Positions 23,911 through 37,570 of a stretch of DNA of 64,000 bases are shown in pieces. The stretch is from positions 92,503,988 through 92,567,987 of the forward strand of contig NC_135238.1 of assembly GCF_051348905.1 (NCBI RefSeq). The letters run 5' to 3'. Origin of the DNA: Ranitomeya variabilis. Lineage: Eukaryota > Chordata > Amphibia > Anura > Dendrobatidae. Each line of letters opens with the position of its first letter. The stretch's first letter is position 1. The position numbers were made by a program, and so were the translations under genes. The notes below the pieces were generated by a model. That model made no database searches. It was not told the origin of the DNA and was given only the letters and a program-made list of their open reading frames with translations.

Positions 23911-23984
23911 GGCACTGTGGCTTAGTTGGTTAAAGCGCCTGTCTTGTAAACAGGAGACCCTGAGTTCGAATCTCAGCAGTGCCT
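23911..23984 (+). tRNA. tRNA-Thr(TGT), canonical class A
   Basis: Block Q twin of 10451 and 11533; single here. Confidence 0.92.
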
Positions 23985-26900
23985 TGTTTCCATCATTATC
24001 TCACAAACTTGCCATGGCTACGTCTCTACTGATAGTGCAATTGTGAGATTAAGAGTTTCTTCTGCATAAGAAATGAACCAGTGCTCAGGTTTTAATACAT
24101 GTGGTAAGCATGTGACCCTGTGGCTTAGTTGGTTAAAGCACCTGTCTTGTAAACGTGAGACCCTGAGTTCAAATCTCAGCAGTGCTTTGTTTTCATCATC
24201 TCAGAAACAAACCTCCTATCTTTTCTATCATGCCTACTCTGTATCGTAAGCATGTGGCGCTGTGGCTTAGTTGGTTAAAGCGCCTGTCTTGTAAACAGGA
24301 GACACTGAGTTTGAATCTCAGCAGTTCTTTGTTTCCATTATCATCTCACAAATTGACCATGGCTACGTCTCTACTGATAGTGCAATTGTGAGATTAAGAG
24401 TTTCTTCTGCATAAGAAATGAACCAGTGCTCAGGTTTTAATGCATGTTGTAAGCATGTGACCCTGTGGCTTAGTTGGTTAAAGCACCTGTCTTGTAAACG
24501 TGAGACCCTGAGTTCAAATCTCAGCAGTGCTTTGTTTTCATCATCTCAGAAACAAACCTCCTATCTTTTCTATCATGCCTACTCTGTATCGTAAGCATGT
24601 GGTGCTGTGGCTTAGTTGGTTAAAGCGCCTGTCTTGTAAACAGGAGACACTGAGTTTGAATCTCAGCAGTTCTTTGTTTCCATCATCATCTCACAAATTT
24701 ACCATGGCTACGTCTCTACTGATAGTGCAATTGTGAGATTAAGAGTTTCTTCTGCATAAGAAATGAACCAGTGCTCAGGTTTTAATACATGTGGTAAGCA
24801 TGTGACCCTGTGGCTTAGTTGGTTAAGGCGACTGTCTTGTAAACAAGAGACACTGAGTTGAAATATCAGCAGAGCTTTGTTTTCATCATCTCAGAAACAA
24901 ACTTGCTATCTTTTCAATCATTCCTAATGTTTCCTACTTTTGTCCTTGCCGTGGCATTCCTTCTATCTGCCTATTCTGTATCATAAGCATGTGGCACTGT
25001 GGCTTAGTTGGTTAAAGCGCCTGTCTTGTAAACAAGAGACACTGAGTTGAAATCTCAGCAGTGCTTTGTTTTCATCATCTCAGAAACAAACTTGCTATCT
25101 TTTCAATCATTCCTAATGTTTCCTACTTTTGTCCTTGCCGTGGCATTCCTTCTATCTGCCTATTCTGTATCATAAGCATGTGGCACTGTGGCTTAGTTGG
25201 TTAAAGCGCCTGTCTTGTAAACAGGAGACACTGAGTTTGAATCTCAGCAGTTCTTTGTTTCCATCATCATCTCACAAATTTACCATGGCTACGTCTCTAC
25301 TGATAGTGCAATTGTGAGATTAAGAGTTTCTTCTGCATAAGAAATGAACCAGTGCTCAGGTTTTAATGCATGTTGTAAGCATGTGACCCATGTGGCTTAG
25401 TTGGTTAAAGCACCTGTCTTGTAAACGTGAGACCCCGAGTTCAAATCTCAGCAGTGCTTTGTTTTCATCATCTCAGAAACAAACCTCCTATCTTTTCTAT
25501 CATGCCTACTCTGTATCGTAAGCATGTGGTGCTGTGGCTTATTTGGTTAAAGCGCCTGTCTTGTAAAAAGGAGACACTGAGTTTGAATCTCAGCAGTTCT
25601 TTGTTTCCATCATGATCTCACAAATTTACCATGGCTATGTCTCTACTGATAGTGCAATTGTGAGATTAAGAGTTTCTTCTGCATAAGAAATGAACCAGTG
25701 CTCAGGTTTTAATACATGTGGTAAGCACGTGACCCTGTGGCTTAGTTGGTTAAAGCGCCTGTCTTGTAAACAAGAGACACTGAGTTGAAATCTCAGCAGT
25801 GCTTTGTTTTCATCATCTCAGAAACAAACTTGCTATCTTTTCAATCATTCCTAATGTTTCCTACTTTTGTCCTTGCCGTGGCATTCCTTCTATCTGCCTA
25901 TTCTGTATCATAAGCATGTGGCACTGTGGCTTAGTTGGTTAAGGCGACTGTCTTGTAAACAAGAGACACTGAGTTGAAATCTCAGCAGTGCTTTGTTTTA
26001 TCATCTCAGAAACAAACTTGCTATCTTTTCAATCATTCCTAATGTTTCCTACTTTTGTCCTTGCCGTGGCATTCCTTCTATCTGCCTATTCTGTATCATA
26101 AGCATGTGGCACTGTGGCTTAGTTGGTTAAAGCGCCTGTCTTGTAAACAGGAGACACTGAGTTTGAATCTCAGCAGTTCTTTGTTTCCATCATCATCTCA
26201 CAAATTTACCATGGCTACGTATCTACTGATAGTGCAATTGTGAGAATAAGAGTTTCTTCTGCATAAGAAATGAACCAGTGCTCAGGTTTTAATACATGTG
26301 GTAAGCATGTGACCCTGTGGCTTAGTTGGTTAAAGCACCTGTCTTGTAAACGTGAGACCCTGAGTTCAAATCTCAGCAGTGCTTTGTGTTCATCATCTCA
26401 GAAACAAACCTCCTATCTTTTCTATCATGCCTACTCTGTATCGTAAGCATGTGGCGCTGTGGCTTAGTTGGTTAAAGCGCCTGTCTTGTAAACAGGAGAC
26501 ACTGAGTTTGAATCTCAGCAGTTCTTTGTTTCCATTATCATCTCACAAATTGACCATGGCTACGTCTCTACTGATAGTGCAATTGTGAGATTAAGAGTTT
26601 CTTCTGCATAAGAAATGAACCAGTGCTCAGGTTTTAATACTTGTGGTAAGCATGTGACCCTGTGGCTTAGTTGGTTAAGGCGACTGTCTTGTAAACAAGA
26701 GACACTGAGTTGAAATATCAGCAGAGCTTTGTTTTCATCATCTCAGAAACAAACTTGCTATCTTTTCAATCATTCCTAATGTTTCCTACTTTTGTCCTTG
26801 CCGTGGCATTCCTTCTATCTGCCTATTCTGTATCATAAGCATGTGGCACTGTGGCTTAGTTGGTTAAAGCGCCTGTCTTGTAAACAAGAGACACTGAGTT

Positions 26901-28762
26901 GAAATCTCAGCAGTGCTTTGTTTTCATCATCTCAGAAACAAACTTGCTATCTTTTCAATCATTCCTAATGTTTCCTACTTTTGTCCTTGCCGTGGCATTC
27001 CTTCTATCTGCATATTCTGTATCTTAAGCATGTGGCACTGTGGCTTAGTTGGTTAAAGCGCCTGTCTTGTAAACAAGAGACACTGAGTTGAAATCTCAGC
27101 AGTGCTTTGTTTTCATCATCTCAGAAACAAACTTCCTATCTTTTCAATCATTCCTAATGTTTCCTACTTTTGTCCTTGCCGTGGCATTCCTTCTATCTGC
27201 CTATTCTGTATCATAAGCATGTGGCACTGTGGCTTAGTTGGTTAAAGCGCCTGTCTTGTAAACAAGAGACACTGAGTTGAAATCTCAGCAGTGCTTTGTT
27301 TTCATCATCTCAGAAACAAACTTGCTATCTTTTCAATCATTCCTAATGTTTCCTACTTTTGTCCTTGCCGTGGCATTCCTTCTATCTGCCTATTCTGTAT
27401 CATAAGCATGTGGCACTGTGGCTTAGTTGGTTAAAGCGCCTGTCTTGTAAACAGGAGACACTGAGTTTGAAACTCAGCAGTTCTTTGTTTCCATCATCAT
27501 CTCACAAATTTACCATGGCTACGTATCTACTGATAGTGCAATTGTGAGATTAAGAGTTTCTTCTGCATGAGAAATGAACCAGTGCTCAGGTTTTAATACA
27601 TGTGGTAAGCACGTGACCCTGTGGCTTAGTTGGTTAAAGCGCCTGTCTTGTAAACAAGAGACACTGAGTTGAAATCTCAGCAGTGCTTTGTTTTCATCAT
27701 CTCAGAAACAAACTTCCTATCTTTTCAATCATTCCTAATGTTTCCTACTTTTGTCGTTGCCGTGGCATTCCTTCTATCTGCCTATTCTGTATCATAAGCA
27801 TGTGGCACTGTGGCTTAGTTGGTTAAAGCGCCTGTCTTGTAAACAAGAGACACTGAGTTGAAATCTCAGCAGTGCTTTGTTTTCATCATCTCAGAAACAA
27901 ACTTGCTATCTTTTCAATCATTCCTAATGTTTCCTACTTTTGTCCTTGCCGTGGCATTCCTTCTATCTGCCTATTCTGTATCATAAGCATGTGGCACTGT
28001 GGCTTAGTTGGTTAAAGCGCCTGTCTTGTAAACAGGAGACACTGAGTTTGAATCTCAGCAGTTCTTTGTTTCCATCATCATCTCACAAATTTACCATGGC
28101 TACGTATCTACTGATAGTGCAATTGTGAGATTAAGAGTTTCTTCTGCATAAGAAATGAACCAGTGCTCAGGTTTTAATACATGTGGTAAGCATGTGACCC
28201 TGTGGCTTAGTTGGTTAAGGCGACTGTCTTGTAAACAAGAGACACTGAGTTGAAATATCAGCAGTGCTTTGTTTTCATCATCTCAGAAACAAACTTGCTA
28301 TCTTTTCAATCATTCCTAATGTTTCCTACTTTTGTCCTTGCCGTGGCATTCCTTCTATCTGCCTATTCTGTATCATAAGCATGTGGCACTGTGGCTTAGT
28401 TGGTTAAAGCGCCTGTCTTGTAAACAAGAGACACTGAGTTGAAATCTCAGCAGTGCTTTGTTTTCATCATCTCAGAAACAAACTTGCTATCTTTTCAATC
28501 ATTCCTAATGTTTCCTACTTTTGTCCTTGCCGTGGCATTCCTTCTATCTGCATATTCTGTATCATAAGCATGTGGCACTGTGGCTTAGTTGGTTAAAGCG
28601 CCTGTCTTGTAAACAAGAGACACTGAGTTGAAATCTCAGCAGTGCTTTGTTTTCATCATCTCAGAAACAAACTTCCTATCTTTTCAATCATTCCTAATGT
28701 TTCCTACTTTTGTCCTTGCCGTGGCATTCCTTCTATCTGCCTATTCTGTATCATAAACATGT

Positions 28763-28836
28763 GGCACTGTGGCTTAGTTGGTTAAAGCGCCTGTCTTGTA
28801 AACAGGAGACCCTGAGTTCGAATCTCAGCAGTGCCT
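28763..28836 (+). tRNA. tRNA-Thr(TGT), canonical class A
   Basis: Block P twin of 732 (offset 28,031). As there, the next unit is a D body joined by an S1 that lacks the TTTT segment. Confidence 0.92.
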
Positions 28837-30588
28837 TGTTTCCATCATTATCTCACAAACTTGCCATGGCTACGTCTCTACTGATAGTGCAATTGTGAGA
28901 TTAAGAGTTTCTTCTGCATAAGAAATGAACCAGTGCTCAGGTTGTAAGCATGTGACCCTGTGGCTTAGTTGGTTAAAGCACCTGTCTTGTAAACGTGAGA
29001 CCCTGAGTTCAAATCTCAGCAGTGCTTTGTTTTCATCATCTCAGAAACAAACCTCCTATCTTTTCTATCATGCCTACTCTGTATCGTAAGCATGTGGTGC
29101 TGTGGCTTAGTTGGTTAAAGCGCCTGTCTTGTAAACAGGAGACACTGAGTTTGAATCTCAGCAGTTCTTTGTTTCCATCATCATCTCACAAATTTACCAT
29201 GGCTACGTCTCTACTGATAGTGCAATTGTGAGATTAAGAGTTTCTTCTGCATAAGAAATGAACCAGTGCTCAGGTTTTAATACTTGTGGTAAGCATGTGA
29301 CCCTGTGGCTTAGTTGGTTAAGGCGACTGTCTTGTAAACAAGAGACACTGAGTTGAAATCTCAGCAGTGCTTTGTTTTCATCATCTCAGAAACAAACTTC
29401 CTATCTTTTCAATCATTCCTAATGTTTCCTACTTTTGTCCTTGCCGTGGCATTCCTTCTATCTGCCTATTCTGTATCATAAGCATGTGGCACTGTGGCTT
29501 AGTTGGTTAAAGCGCCTGTCTTGTAAACAAGAGACACTGAGTTGAAATCTCAGCAGTGCTTTGTTTTCATCCTCTCAGAAACAAACTTGCTATCTTTTCA
29601 ATCATTCCTAATGTTTCCTACTTTTGTCCTTGCCGTGGCATTCCTTCTATCTGCCTATTCTGTATCATAAGCATGTGGCACTGTGGCTTAGTTGGTTAAA
29701 GCGCCTGTCTTGTAAACAGGAGACACTGAGTTTGAAACTCAGCAGTTCTTTGTTTCCATCATCATCTCACAAATTTACCATGGCTACATATCTACTGATA
29801 GTGCAATTGTGAGATTAAGAGTTTCTTCTGCATGAGAAATGAACCAGTGCTCAGGTTTTAATACATGTGGTAAGCACGTGACCCTGTGGCTTAGTTGGTT
29901 AAAGCGCCTGTCTTGTAAACAAGAGACACTGAGTTGAAATCTCAGCAGTGCTTTGTTTTCATCATCTCAGAAACAAACTTCCTATCTTTTCAATCATTCC
30001 TAATGTTTCCTACTTTTGTCGTTGCCGTGGCATTCCTTCTATCTGCCTATTCTGTATCATAAGCATGTGGCACTGTGGCTTAGTTGGTTAAAGCGCCTGT
30101 CTTGTAAACAAGAGACACTGAGTTGAAATCTCAGCAGTGCTTTGTTTTCATCATCTCAGAAACAAACCTCCTATCTTTTCTATCATGCCTACTCTGTATC
30201 GTAAGCATGTGACCCTGTGGCTTAGTTGGTTAAGGCGACTGTCTTGTAAACAAGAGACACTGAGTTGAAATCTCAGCAGTGCTTTGTTTTCATCATCTCA
30301 GAAACAAACTTCCTACCTTTTCAATCATTCCTAATGTTTCCTACTTTTGTCCTTGCCGTGGCATTCCTTCTATCTGCCTATTCTGTATCATAAGCATGTG
30401 GAACTGTGGCTTAGTTGGTTAAAGCGCCTGTCTTGTAAACAAGAGACACTGAGTTGAAATCTCAGCAGTGCTTTGTTTTCATCATCTCAGAAACAAACTT
30501 CCTATCTTTTCAATCATTCCTAATGTTTCCTACTTTTGTCCTTGCCGTGGCATTCCTTCTATCTGCATATTCTGTATCATAAGCATGT

Positions 30589-30662
30589 GGCACTGTGGCT
30601 TAGTTGGTTAAAGCGCCTGTCTTGTAAACAGGAGACCCTGAGTTCGAATCTCAACAGTGCCT
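30589..30662 (+). tRNA. tRNA-Thr(TGT) with broken T-stem pair
   Basis: Block P twin of 2558, with the same C49-A65 mismatch. Confidence 0.6.
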
Positions 30663-30969
30663 TGTTTCCATCATTATCTCACAAACTTGCCATGGCTACG
30701 TCTCTACTGATAGTGCAATTGTGAGATTAAGAGTTTCTTCTGCATAAGAAATGAACCAGTGCTCAGATTTTAATGCATGTGACCCTGTGGCTTAGTTGGT
30801 TAAGGCGACTGTCTTGTAAACAAGAGACACTGAGTTGAAATCTCAGCAGTGCTTTGTTTTCATCATCTCAGAAACAAACTTCCTATCTTTTCAATCATTC
30901 CTAATGTTTCCTACTTTTGTCCTTGCCGTGGCATTCCTTCTATCTGCATATTCTGTATCATAAGCATGT

Positions 30970-31043
30970 GGCACTGTGGCTTAGTTGGTTAAAGCGCCTG
31001 TCTTGTAAACAGGAGACCCTGAATTCGAATCTCAGCAGTGCCT
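30970..31043 (+). pseudogene. tRNA-Thr(TGT) with G53 to A
   Basis: Block P twin of 2939. Confidence 0.6.
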
Positions 31044-31347
31044 TGTTTCCATCATCTCACAAACTTGCCATGGCTACGTCTCTACTGATAGTGCAATTGT
31101 GAGATTAAGAGTTTCTTCTGCAAAAGAAATGAACCAGTGCTCAGGTTTTAATGCATGTGACCCTGTGGCTTAGTTGGTTAAGGCGACTGTCTTGTAAACA
31201 AGAGACACTGAGTTGAAATCTCAGCAGTGCTTTGTTTTCATCATCTCAGAAACAAACTTCCTATCTTTTCAATCATTCCTAATGTTTCCTACTTTTGTCC
31301 TTGCCGTGGCATTCCTTCTATCTGCATATTCTGTATCATAAGCATGT

Positions 31348-31421
31348 GGCACTGTGGCTTAGTTGGTTAAAGCGCCTGTCTTGTAAACAGGAGACCCTGA
31401 GTTCGAATCTCAACAGTGCCT
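31348..31421 (+). tRNA. tRNA-Thr(TGT) with broken T-stem pair
   Basis: Block P twin of 3317, including the TACGTCGCTAC variant downstream. Confidence 0.6.
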
Positions 31422-33780
31422 TGTTTCCATCATTATCTCACAAACTTGCCATGGCTACGTCGCTACTGATAGTGCAATTGTGAGATTAAGAGTTTCTTCT
31501 GCATAAGAAATGAACCAGTGCTCAGGTTTCAATACATGTTGTAAGCATGTGACCCTGTGGCTTAGTTGGTTAAAGCACCTGTCTTGTAAACGTGAGACCC
31601 TGAGTTCAAATCTCAGCAGTGCTTTGTTTTCATCATCTCAGAAACAAACCTCCTATCTTTTCTATCATGCCTACTCTGTATCGTAAGCATGTGGCGCTGT
31701 GGCTTAGTTGGTTAAAGCGCCTGTCTTGTAAACAGGAGACACTGAGTTTGAATCTCAGCAGTTCTTTGTTTCCATCATCATCTCACAAATTTACCATGGC
31801 TACGTCTCTACTGATAGTGCAATTGTGAGATTAAGAGTTTCTTCTGCATAAGAAATGAACCAGTGCTCAGGTTTTAATATTTGTGGTAAGCATGTGACCC
31901 TGTGGCTTAGTTGGTTAAGGCGACTGTCTTGTAAACAAGAGACACTGAGTTGAAATCTCAGCAGTGCTTTGTTTTCATCATCTCAGAAACAAACTTCCTA
32001 TCTTTTCAATCATTCCTAATGTTTCCTACTTTTGTCCTTGCCGTGGCATTCCTTCTATCTGCCTATTCTGTATCATAAGCATGTGGCACTGTGGCTTCGT
32101 TGGTTAAAGCGCCTGTCTTGTAAACAAGAGACACTGAGTTGAAATCTCAGCAGTGCTTTGTTTTCATCCTCTCAGAAACAAACTTGCTATCTTTTCAATC
32201 ATTCCTAATGTTTCCTACTTTTGTCCTTGCCGTGGCATTCCTTCTATCTGCCTATTCTGTATCATAAGCATGTGGCACTGTGGCTTAGTTGGTTAAAGCG
32301 CCTGTCTTGTAAACAGGAGACACTGAGTTTGAAACTCAGCAGTTCTTTGTTTCCATCATCATCTCACAAATTTACCATGGCTACGTATCTACTGATAGTG
32401 CAATTGTGAGATTAAGAGTTTCTTCTGCATGAGAAATGAACCAGTGCTCAGGTTTTAATACATGTGGTAAGCACGTGACCCTGTGGCTTAGTTGGTTAAA
32501 GCGCCTGTCTTGTAAACAAGAGACACTGAGTTGAAATCTCAGCAGTGCTTTGTTTTCATCATCTCAGAAACAAACTTCCTATCTTTTCAATCATTCCTAA
32601 TGTTTCCTACTTTTGTCGTTGCCGTGGCATTCCTTCTATCTGCCTATTCTGTATCATAAGCATGTGGCACTGTGGCTTAGTTGGTTAAAGCGCCTGTCTT
32701 GTAAACAAGAGACACTGAGTTGAAATCTCAGCAGTGCTTTGTTTTCATCATCTCAGAAACAAACTTGCTATCTTTTCAATCATTCCTAATGTTTCCTACT
32801 TTTGTCCTTGCCGTGGCATTCCTTCTATCTGCCTATTCTGTATCATAAGCATGTGGCACTGTGGCTTAGTTGGTTAAAGCGCCTGTCTTGTAAACAGGAG
32901 ACACTGAGTTTGAATCTCAGCAGTTCTTTGTTTCCATCATCATCTCACAAATTTACCATGGCTACGTATCTACTGATAGTGCAATTGTGAGATTAAGAGT
33001 TTCTTCTGCATAAGAAATGAACCAGTGCTCAGGTTTCAATACATGTTGTAAGCATGTGACCCTGTGGCTTAGTTGGTTAAAGCACCTGTCTTGTAAACGT
33101 GAGACCCTGAGTTCAAATCTCAGCAGTGCTTTGTTTTCATCATCTCAGAAACAAACCTCCTATCTTTTCTATCATGCCTACTCTGTATCGTAAGCATGTG
33201 GCGCTGTGGCTTAGTTGGTTAAAGCGCCTGTCTTGTAAACAGGCGACACTGAGTTTGAATCTCAGCAGTTCTTTGTTTCCATCATCATCTCACAAATTTA
33301 CCATGGCTACGTCTCTACTGATAGTGCAATTGTGAGATTAAGAGTTTCTTCTGCATAAGAAATGAACCAGTGCTCGGGTTTTAATACTTGTGGTAAGCAT
33401 GTGACCCTGTGGCTTAGTTGGTTAAGGCGACTGTCTTGTAAACAAGAGACACTGAGTTGAAATCTCAGCAGTGCTTTGTTTTCATCATCTCAGAAACAAA
33501 CTTCCTATCTTTTCAATCATTCCTAATGTTTCCTACTTTTGTCCTTGCCGTGGCATTCCTTCTATCTGCATATTCTGTATCATAAGCATGTGGCACTGTG
33601 GCTTAGTTGGTTAAAGCGCCTGTCTTGTAAACAAGAGACACTGAGTTGAAATCTCAGCAGTGCTTTGTTTTCATCATCTCAGAAACAAACTTCCTATCTT
33701 TTCAATCATTCCTAATGTTTCCTACTTTTGTCCTTGCCGTGGCATTCCTTCTATCTGCCTATTCTGTATCATAAGCATGT

Positions 33781-33854
33781 GGCACTGTGGCTTAGTTGGT
33801 TAAAGCACCTGTCTTGTAAACCGGAGACCCTGAGTTCGAATCTCAGCAGTGCCT
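33781..33854 (+). tRNA. tRNA-Thr(TGT) variant, ACCGG stem
   Basis: Acceptor and T arms are perfect. The anticodon stem CCTGT/ACCGG has a T-C mismatch at 29:41, and A26 is present. It is possibly functional but weaker than class A. Confidence 0.65.
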
Positions 33855-34161
33855 TGTTTCCATCATTATCTCACAAACTTGCCATGGCTATGTCTCTACT
33901 GATAGTGCAATTGTGAGATTAAGAGTTTCTTCTGCATAAGAAATGAACCAGTGCTCAGGTTTTAATGCATGTGACCCTGTGGCTTAGTTGGTTAAGGCAA
34001 CTGTCTTGTAAACAAGAGACACTGAGTTGAAATCTCAGCAGTGCTTTGTTTTCATCATCTCAGAAACAAACTTCCTATCTTTTCAATCATTCCTAATGTT
34101 TCCTACTTTTGTCCTTGCCGTGGCATTCCTTCTATCTGCCTATTCTGTATCATAAGCATGT

Positions 34162-34235
34162 GGCACTGTGGCTTAGTTGGTTAAAGCACCTGTCTTGTAA
34201 ACCGGAGACCCTGAGTTCGAATCTCAGCAGTGCCT
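34162..34235 (+). tRNA. tRNA-Thr(TGT) variant, ACCGG stem
   Basis: Same body as 33781, 381 bp downstream. Confidence 0.65.
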
Positions 34236-35638
34236 TGTTTCCATCATCATCTCACAAACTTGCCATGGCTACGTCTCTACTGATAGTGCAATTGTGAGAT
34301 TAAGAGTTTCTTCTGCATAAGAAATGAACCAGTGCTCAGGTTTTAATGCATGTTGTAAGCATGTGGCTTAGTTGGTTAAAGCACCTGTCTTGTAAACGTG
34401 AGACCCTGAGTTCAAATCTCAGCAGTGCTTTGTTTTCATCATCTCAGAAACAAACCTCCTATCTTTTCTATCATGCCTACTCTGTATCGTAAGCATGTGG
34501 TGCTGTGGCTTAGTTGGTTAAAGCGCCTGTCTTGTAAACAGGAGACACTGAGTTTGAATCTCAGCAGTTCTTTGTTTCCATCATCATCTCACAAATTTAC
34601 CATGGCTACGTCTCTACTGATAGTGCAATTGTGAGATTAAGATTTTCTTCTGCATAAGAAATGAACCAGTGCTCAGGTTTTAATGCATGTGACCCTGTGG
34701 CTTAGTTGGTTAAGGCGACTGTCTTGTAAACAAGAGACACTGAGTTGAAATATCAGCAGAGCTTTGTTTTCATCATCTCAGAAACAAACTTCCAATCTTT
34801 TCAATCATTCCTAATGTTTCCTACTTTTGTCGTTGCCGTGGCATTCCTTCTATCTGCCTATTCTGTATCATAAGCATGTGGCACTGTGGCTTAGTTGGTT
34901 AAAGCGCCTGTCTTGTAAACAAGAGACACTGAGTTGAAATCTCAGCAGTGCTTTGTTTTCATCATCTCAGAAACAAACTTGCTATCTTTTCAATCATTCC
35001 TAATGTTTCCTACTTTTGTCCTTGCCGTGGCATTCCTTCTATCTGCCTATTCTGTATCATAAGCATGTGGCACTGTGGCTTAGTTGGTTAAAGCGCCTGC
35101 CTTGTAAACAGGAGACACTGAGTTTGAATCTCAGCAGTTCTTTGTTTCCATCATCATCTCACAAATTTACCATGGCTACGTCTCTACTGATAGTGCAATT
35201 GTGAGATTAAGAGTTTCTTCTGCATAAGAAATGAACCAGTGCTCAGGTTTTAATGCATGTGACCCTGTGGCTTATTTGGTTAAGGCGACTGTCTTGTAAA
35301 CAAGAGACACTGAGTTGAAATCTCAGCAGTGCTTTGTTTTCATCATCTCAGTAACAAACTTCCTATCTTTTCAATCATTCCTAATGTTTCCTACTTTTGT
35401 CCTTGCCGTGGCATTCCTTCTATCTGCATATTCTGTATCATAAGCATGTGGCACTGTGGCTTAGTTGGTTAAAGCGCCTGTCTTGTAAACAAGAGACACT
35501 GAGTTGAAATCTCAGCAGTGCTTTGTTTTCATCATCTCAGAAACAAACTTCCTATCTTTTCAATCATTCCTAATGTTTCCTACTTTTGTCCTTGCCGTGG
35601 CATTCCTTCTATCTGCCTATTCTGTATCATAAGCATGT

Positions 35639-35712
35639 GGCACTGTGGCTTAGTTGGTTAAAGCACCTGTCTTGTAAACCGGAGACCCTGAGTTCGAATC
35701 TCAGCAGTGCCT
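35639..35712 (+). tRNA. tRNA-Thr(TGT) variant, ACCGG stem
   Basis: 1,858-bp duplicate of 33781. Confidence 0.65.
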
Positions 35713-36019
35713 TGTTTCCATCATTATCTCACAAACTTGCCATGGCTATGTCTCTACTGATAGTGCAATTGTGAGATTAAGAGTTTCTTCTGCATAAGAA
35801 ATGAACCAGTGCTCAGGTTTTAATGCATGTGACCCTGTGGCTTAGTTGGTTAAGGCAACTGTCTTGTAAACAAGAGACACTGAGTTGAAATCTCAGCAGT
35901 GCTTTGTTTTCATCATCTCAGAAACAAACTTCCTATCTTTTCAATCATTCCTAATGTTTCCTACTTTTGTCCTTGCCGTGGTATTCCTTCTATCTGCCTA
36001 TTCTGTATCATAAGCATGT

Positions 36020-36093
36020 GGCACTGTGGCTTAGTTGGTTAAAGCACCTGTCTTGTAAACCGGAGACCCTGAGTTCGAATCTCAGCAGTGCCT
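36020..36093 (+). tRNA. tRNA-Thr(TGT) variant, ACCGG stem
   Basis: 1,858-bp duplicate of 34162. Confidence 0.65.
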
Positions 36094-37496
36094 TGTTTCC
36101 ATCATCATCTCACAAACTTGCCATGGCTACGTCTCTACTGATAGTGCAATTGTGAGATTAAGAGTTTCTTCTGCATAAGAAATGAACCAGTGCTCAGGTT
36201 TTAATGCATGTTGTAAGCATGTGGCTTAGTTGGTTAAAGCACCTGTCTTGTAAACGTGAGACCCTGAGTTCAAATCTCAGCAGTGCTTTGTTTTCATCAT
36301 CTCAGAAACAAACCTCCTATCTTTTCTATCATGCCTACTCTGTATCGTAAGCATGTGGTGCTGTGGCTTAGTTGGTTAAAGCGCCTGTCTTGTAAACAGG
36401 AGACACTGAGTTTGAATCTCAGCAGTTCTTTGTTTCCATCATCATCTCACAAATTTACCATGGCTACGTCTCTACTGATAGTGCAATTGTGAGATTAAGA
36501 TTTTCTTCTGCATAAGAAATGAACCAGTGCTCAGGTTTTAATGCATGTGACCCTGTGGCTTAGTTGGTTAAGGCGACTGTCTTGTAAACAAGAGACACTG
36601 AGTTGAAATATCAGCAGAGCTTTGTTTTCATCATCTCAGAAACAAACTTCCAATCTTTTCAATCATTCCTAATGTTTCCTACTTTTGTCGTTGCCGTGGC
36701 ATTCCTTCTATCTGCCTATTCTGTATCATAAGCATGTGGCACTGTGGCTTAGTTGGTTAAAGCGCCTGTCTTGTAAACAAGAGACACTGAGTTGAAATCT
36801 CAGCAGTGCTTTGTTTTCATCATCTCAGAAACAAACTTGCTATCTTTTCAATCATTCCTAATGTTTCCTACTTTTGTCCTTGCCGTGGCATTCCTTCTAT
36901 CTGCCTATTCTGTATCATAAGCATGTGGCACTGTGGCTTAGTTGGTTAAAGCGCCTGCCTTGTAAACAGGAGACACTGAGTTTGAATCTCAGCAGTTCTT
37001 TGTTTCCATCATCATCTCACAAATTTACCATGGCTACGTCTCTACTGATAGTGCAATTGTGAGATTAAGAGTTTCTTCTGCATAAGAAATGAACCAGTGC
37101 TCAGGTTTTAATGCATGTGACCCTGTGGCTTATTTGGTTAAGGCGACTGTCTTGTAAACAAGAGACACTGAGTTGAAATCTCAGCAGTGCTTTGTTTTCA
37201 TCATCTCAGAAACAAACTTCCTATCTTTTCAATCATTCCTAATGTTTCCTACTTTTGTCCTTGCCGTGGCATTCCTTCTATCTGCATATTCTGTATCATA
37301 AGCATGTGGCACTGTGGCTTAGTTGGTTAAAGCGCCTGTCTTGTAAACAAGAGACACTGAGTTGAAATCTCAGCAGTGCTTTGTTTTCATCATCTCAGAA
37401 ACAAACTTCCTATCTTTTCAATCATTCCTAATGTTTCCTACTTTTGTCCTTGCCGTGGCATTCCTTCTATCTGCATATTCTGTATCATAAGCATGT

Positions 37497-37570
37497 GGCA
37501 CTGTGGCTTAGTTGGTTAAAGCGCCTGTCTTGTAAACAGGAGACCCTGAGTTCGAATCTCAGCAGTGCCT
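37497..37570 (+). tRNA. tRNA-Thr(TGT), canonical class A
   Basis: Perfect cloverleaf. Its S1 is of mixed type (CACAAATTGACC, then GGCTATGTC), as if joined from A and E spacers. Confidence 0.9.

Larger units (their letters stand above)
17668..27463 (+). repeat. Higher-order block Q, copy 2 (approximate ends)
   Basis: Counterpart of about 4600-15430. It carries one extra 392-bp unit pair near 18.9-19.3 kb and lacks one 1,082-bp and one 345-bp segment. From about 27.4 kb it switches to a sequence matching 32.2-32.9 kb at an offset of 4,862. Confidence 0.85.
28032..31979 (+). repeat. Higher-order block P, copy 2
   Basis: Second copy of 1-3948. At the positions I compared the copies are nearly identical; one difference is GCGACTG near 31920 against GCGATTG near 3890. 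Confidence 0.9.
33415..35272 (+). repeat. 1,858-bp tandem repeat, copy 1
   Basis: Corresponding bodies at 33781/35639, 34162/36020, 34499/36357 and 35069/36927 are each 1,858 bp apart. It includes a D unit with a shortened acceptor (GTAAGCATGTGGCTTAG near 34356) that recurs near 36214. Confidence 0.88.
35273..37130 (+). repeat. 1,858-bp tandem repeat, copy 2
   Basis: Near-identical to copy 1. Differences seen: CTCAGTAAC near 35347 against CTCAGAAAC near 37205, and CGTGGTATTCC near 35980. The A-box variant TGGCTTATTTGG occurs near 35272 and again 1,858 bp later, so the repeat extends somewhat past the copy-2 end given. Confidence 0.85.
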
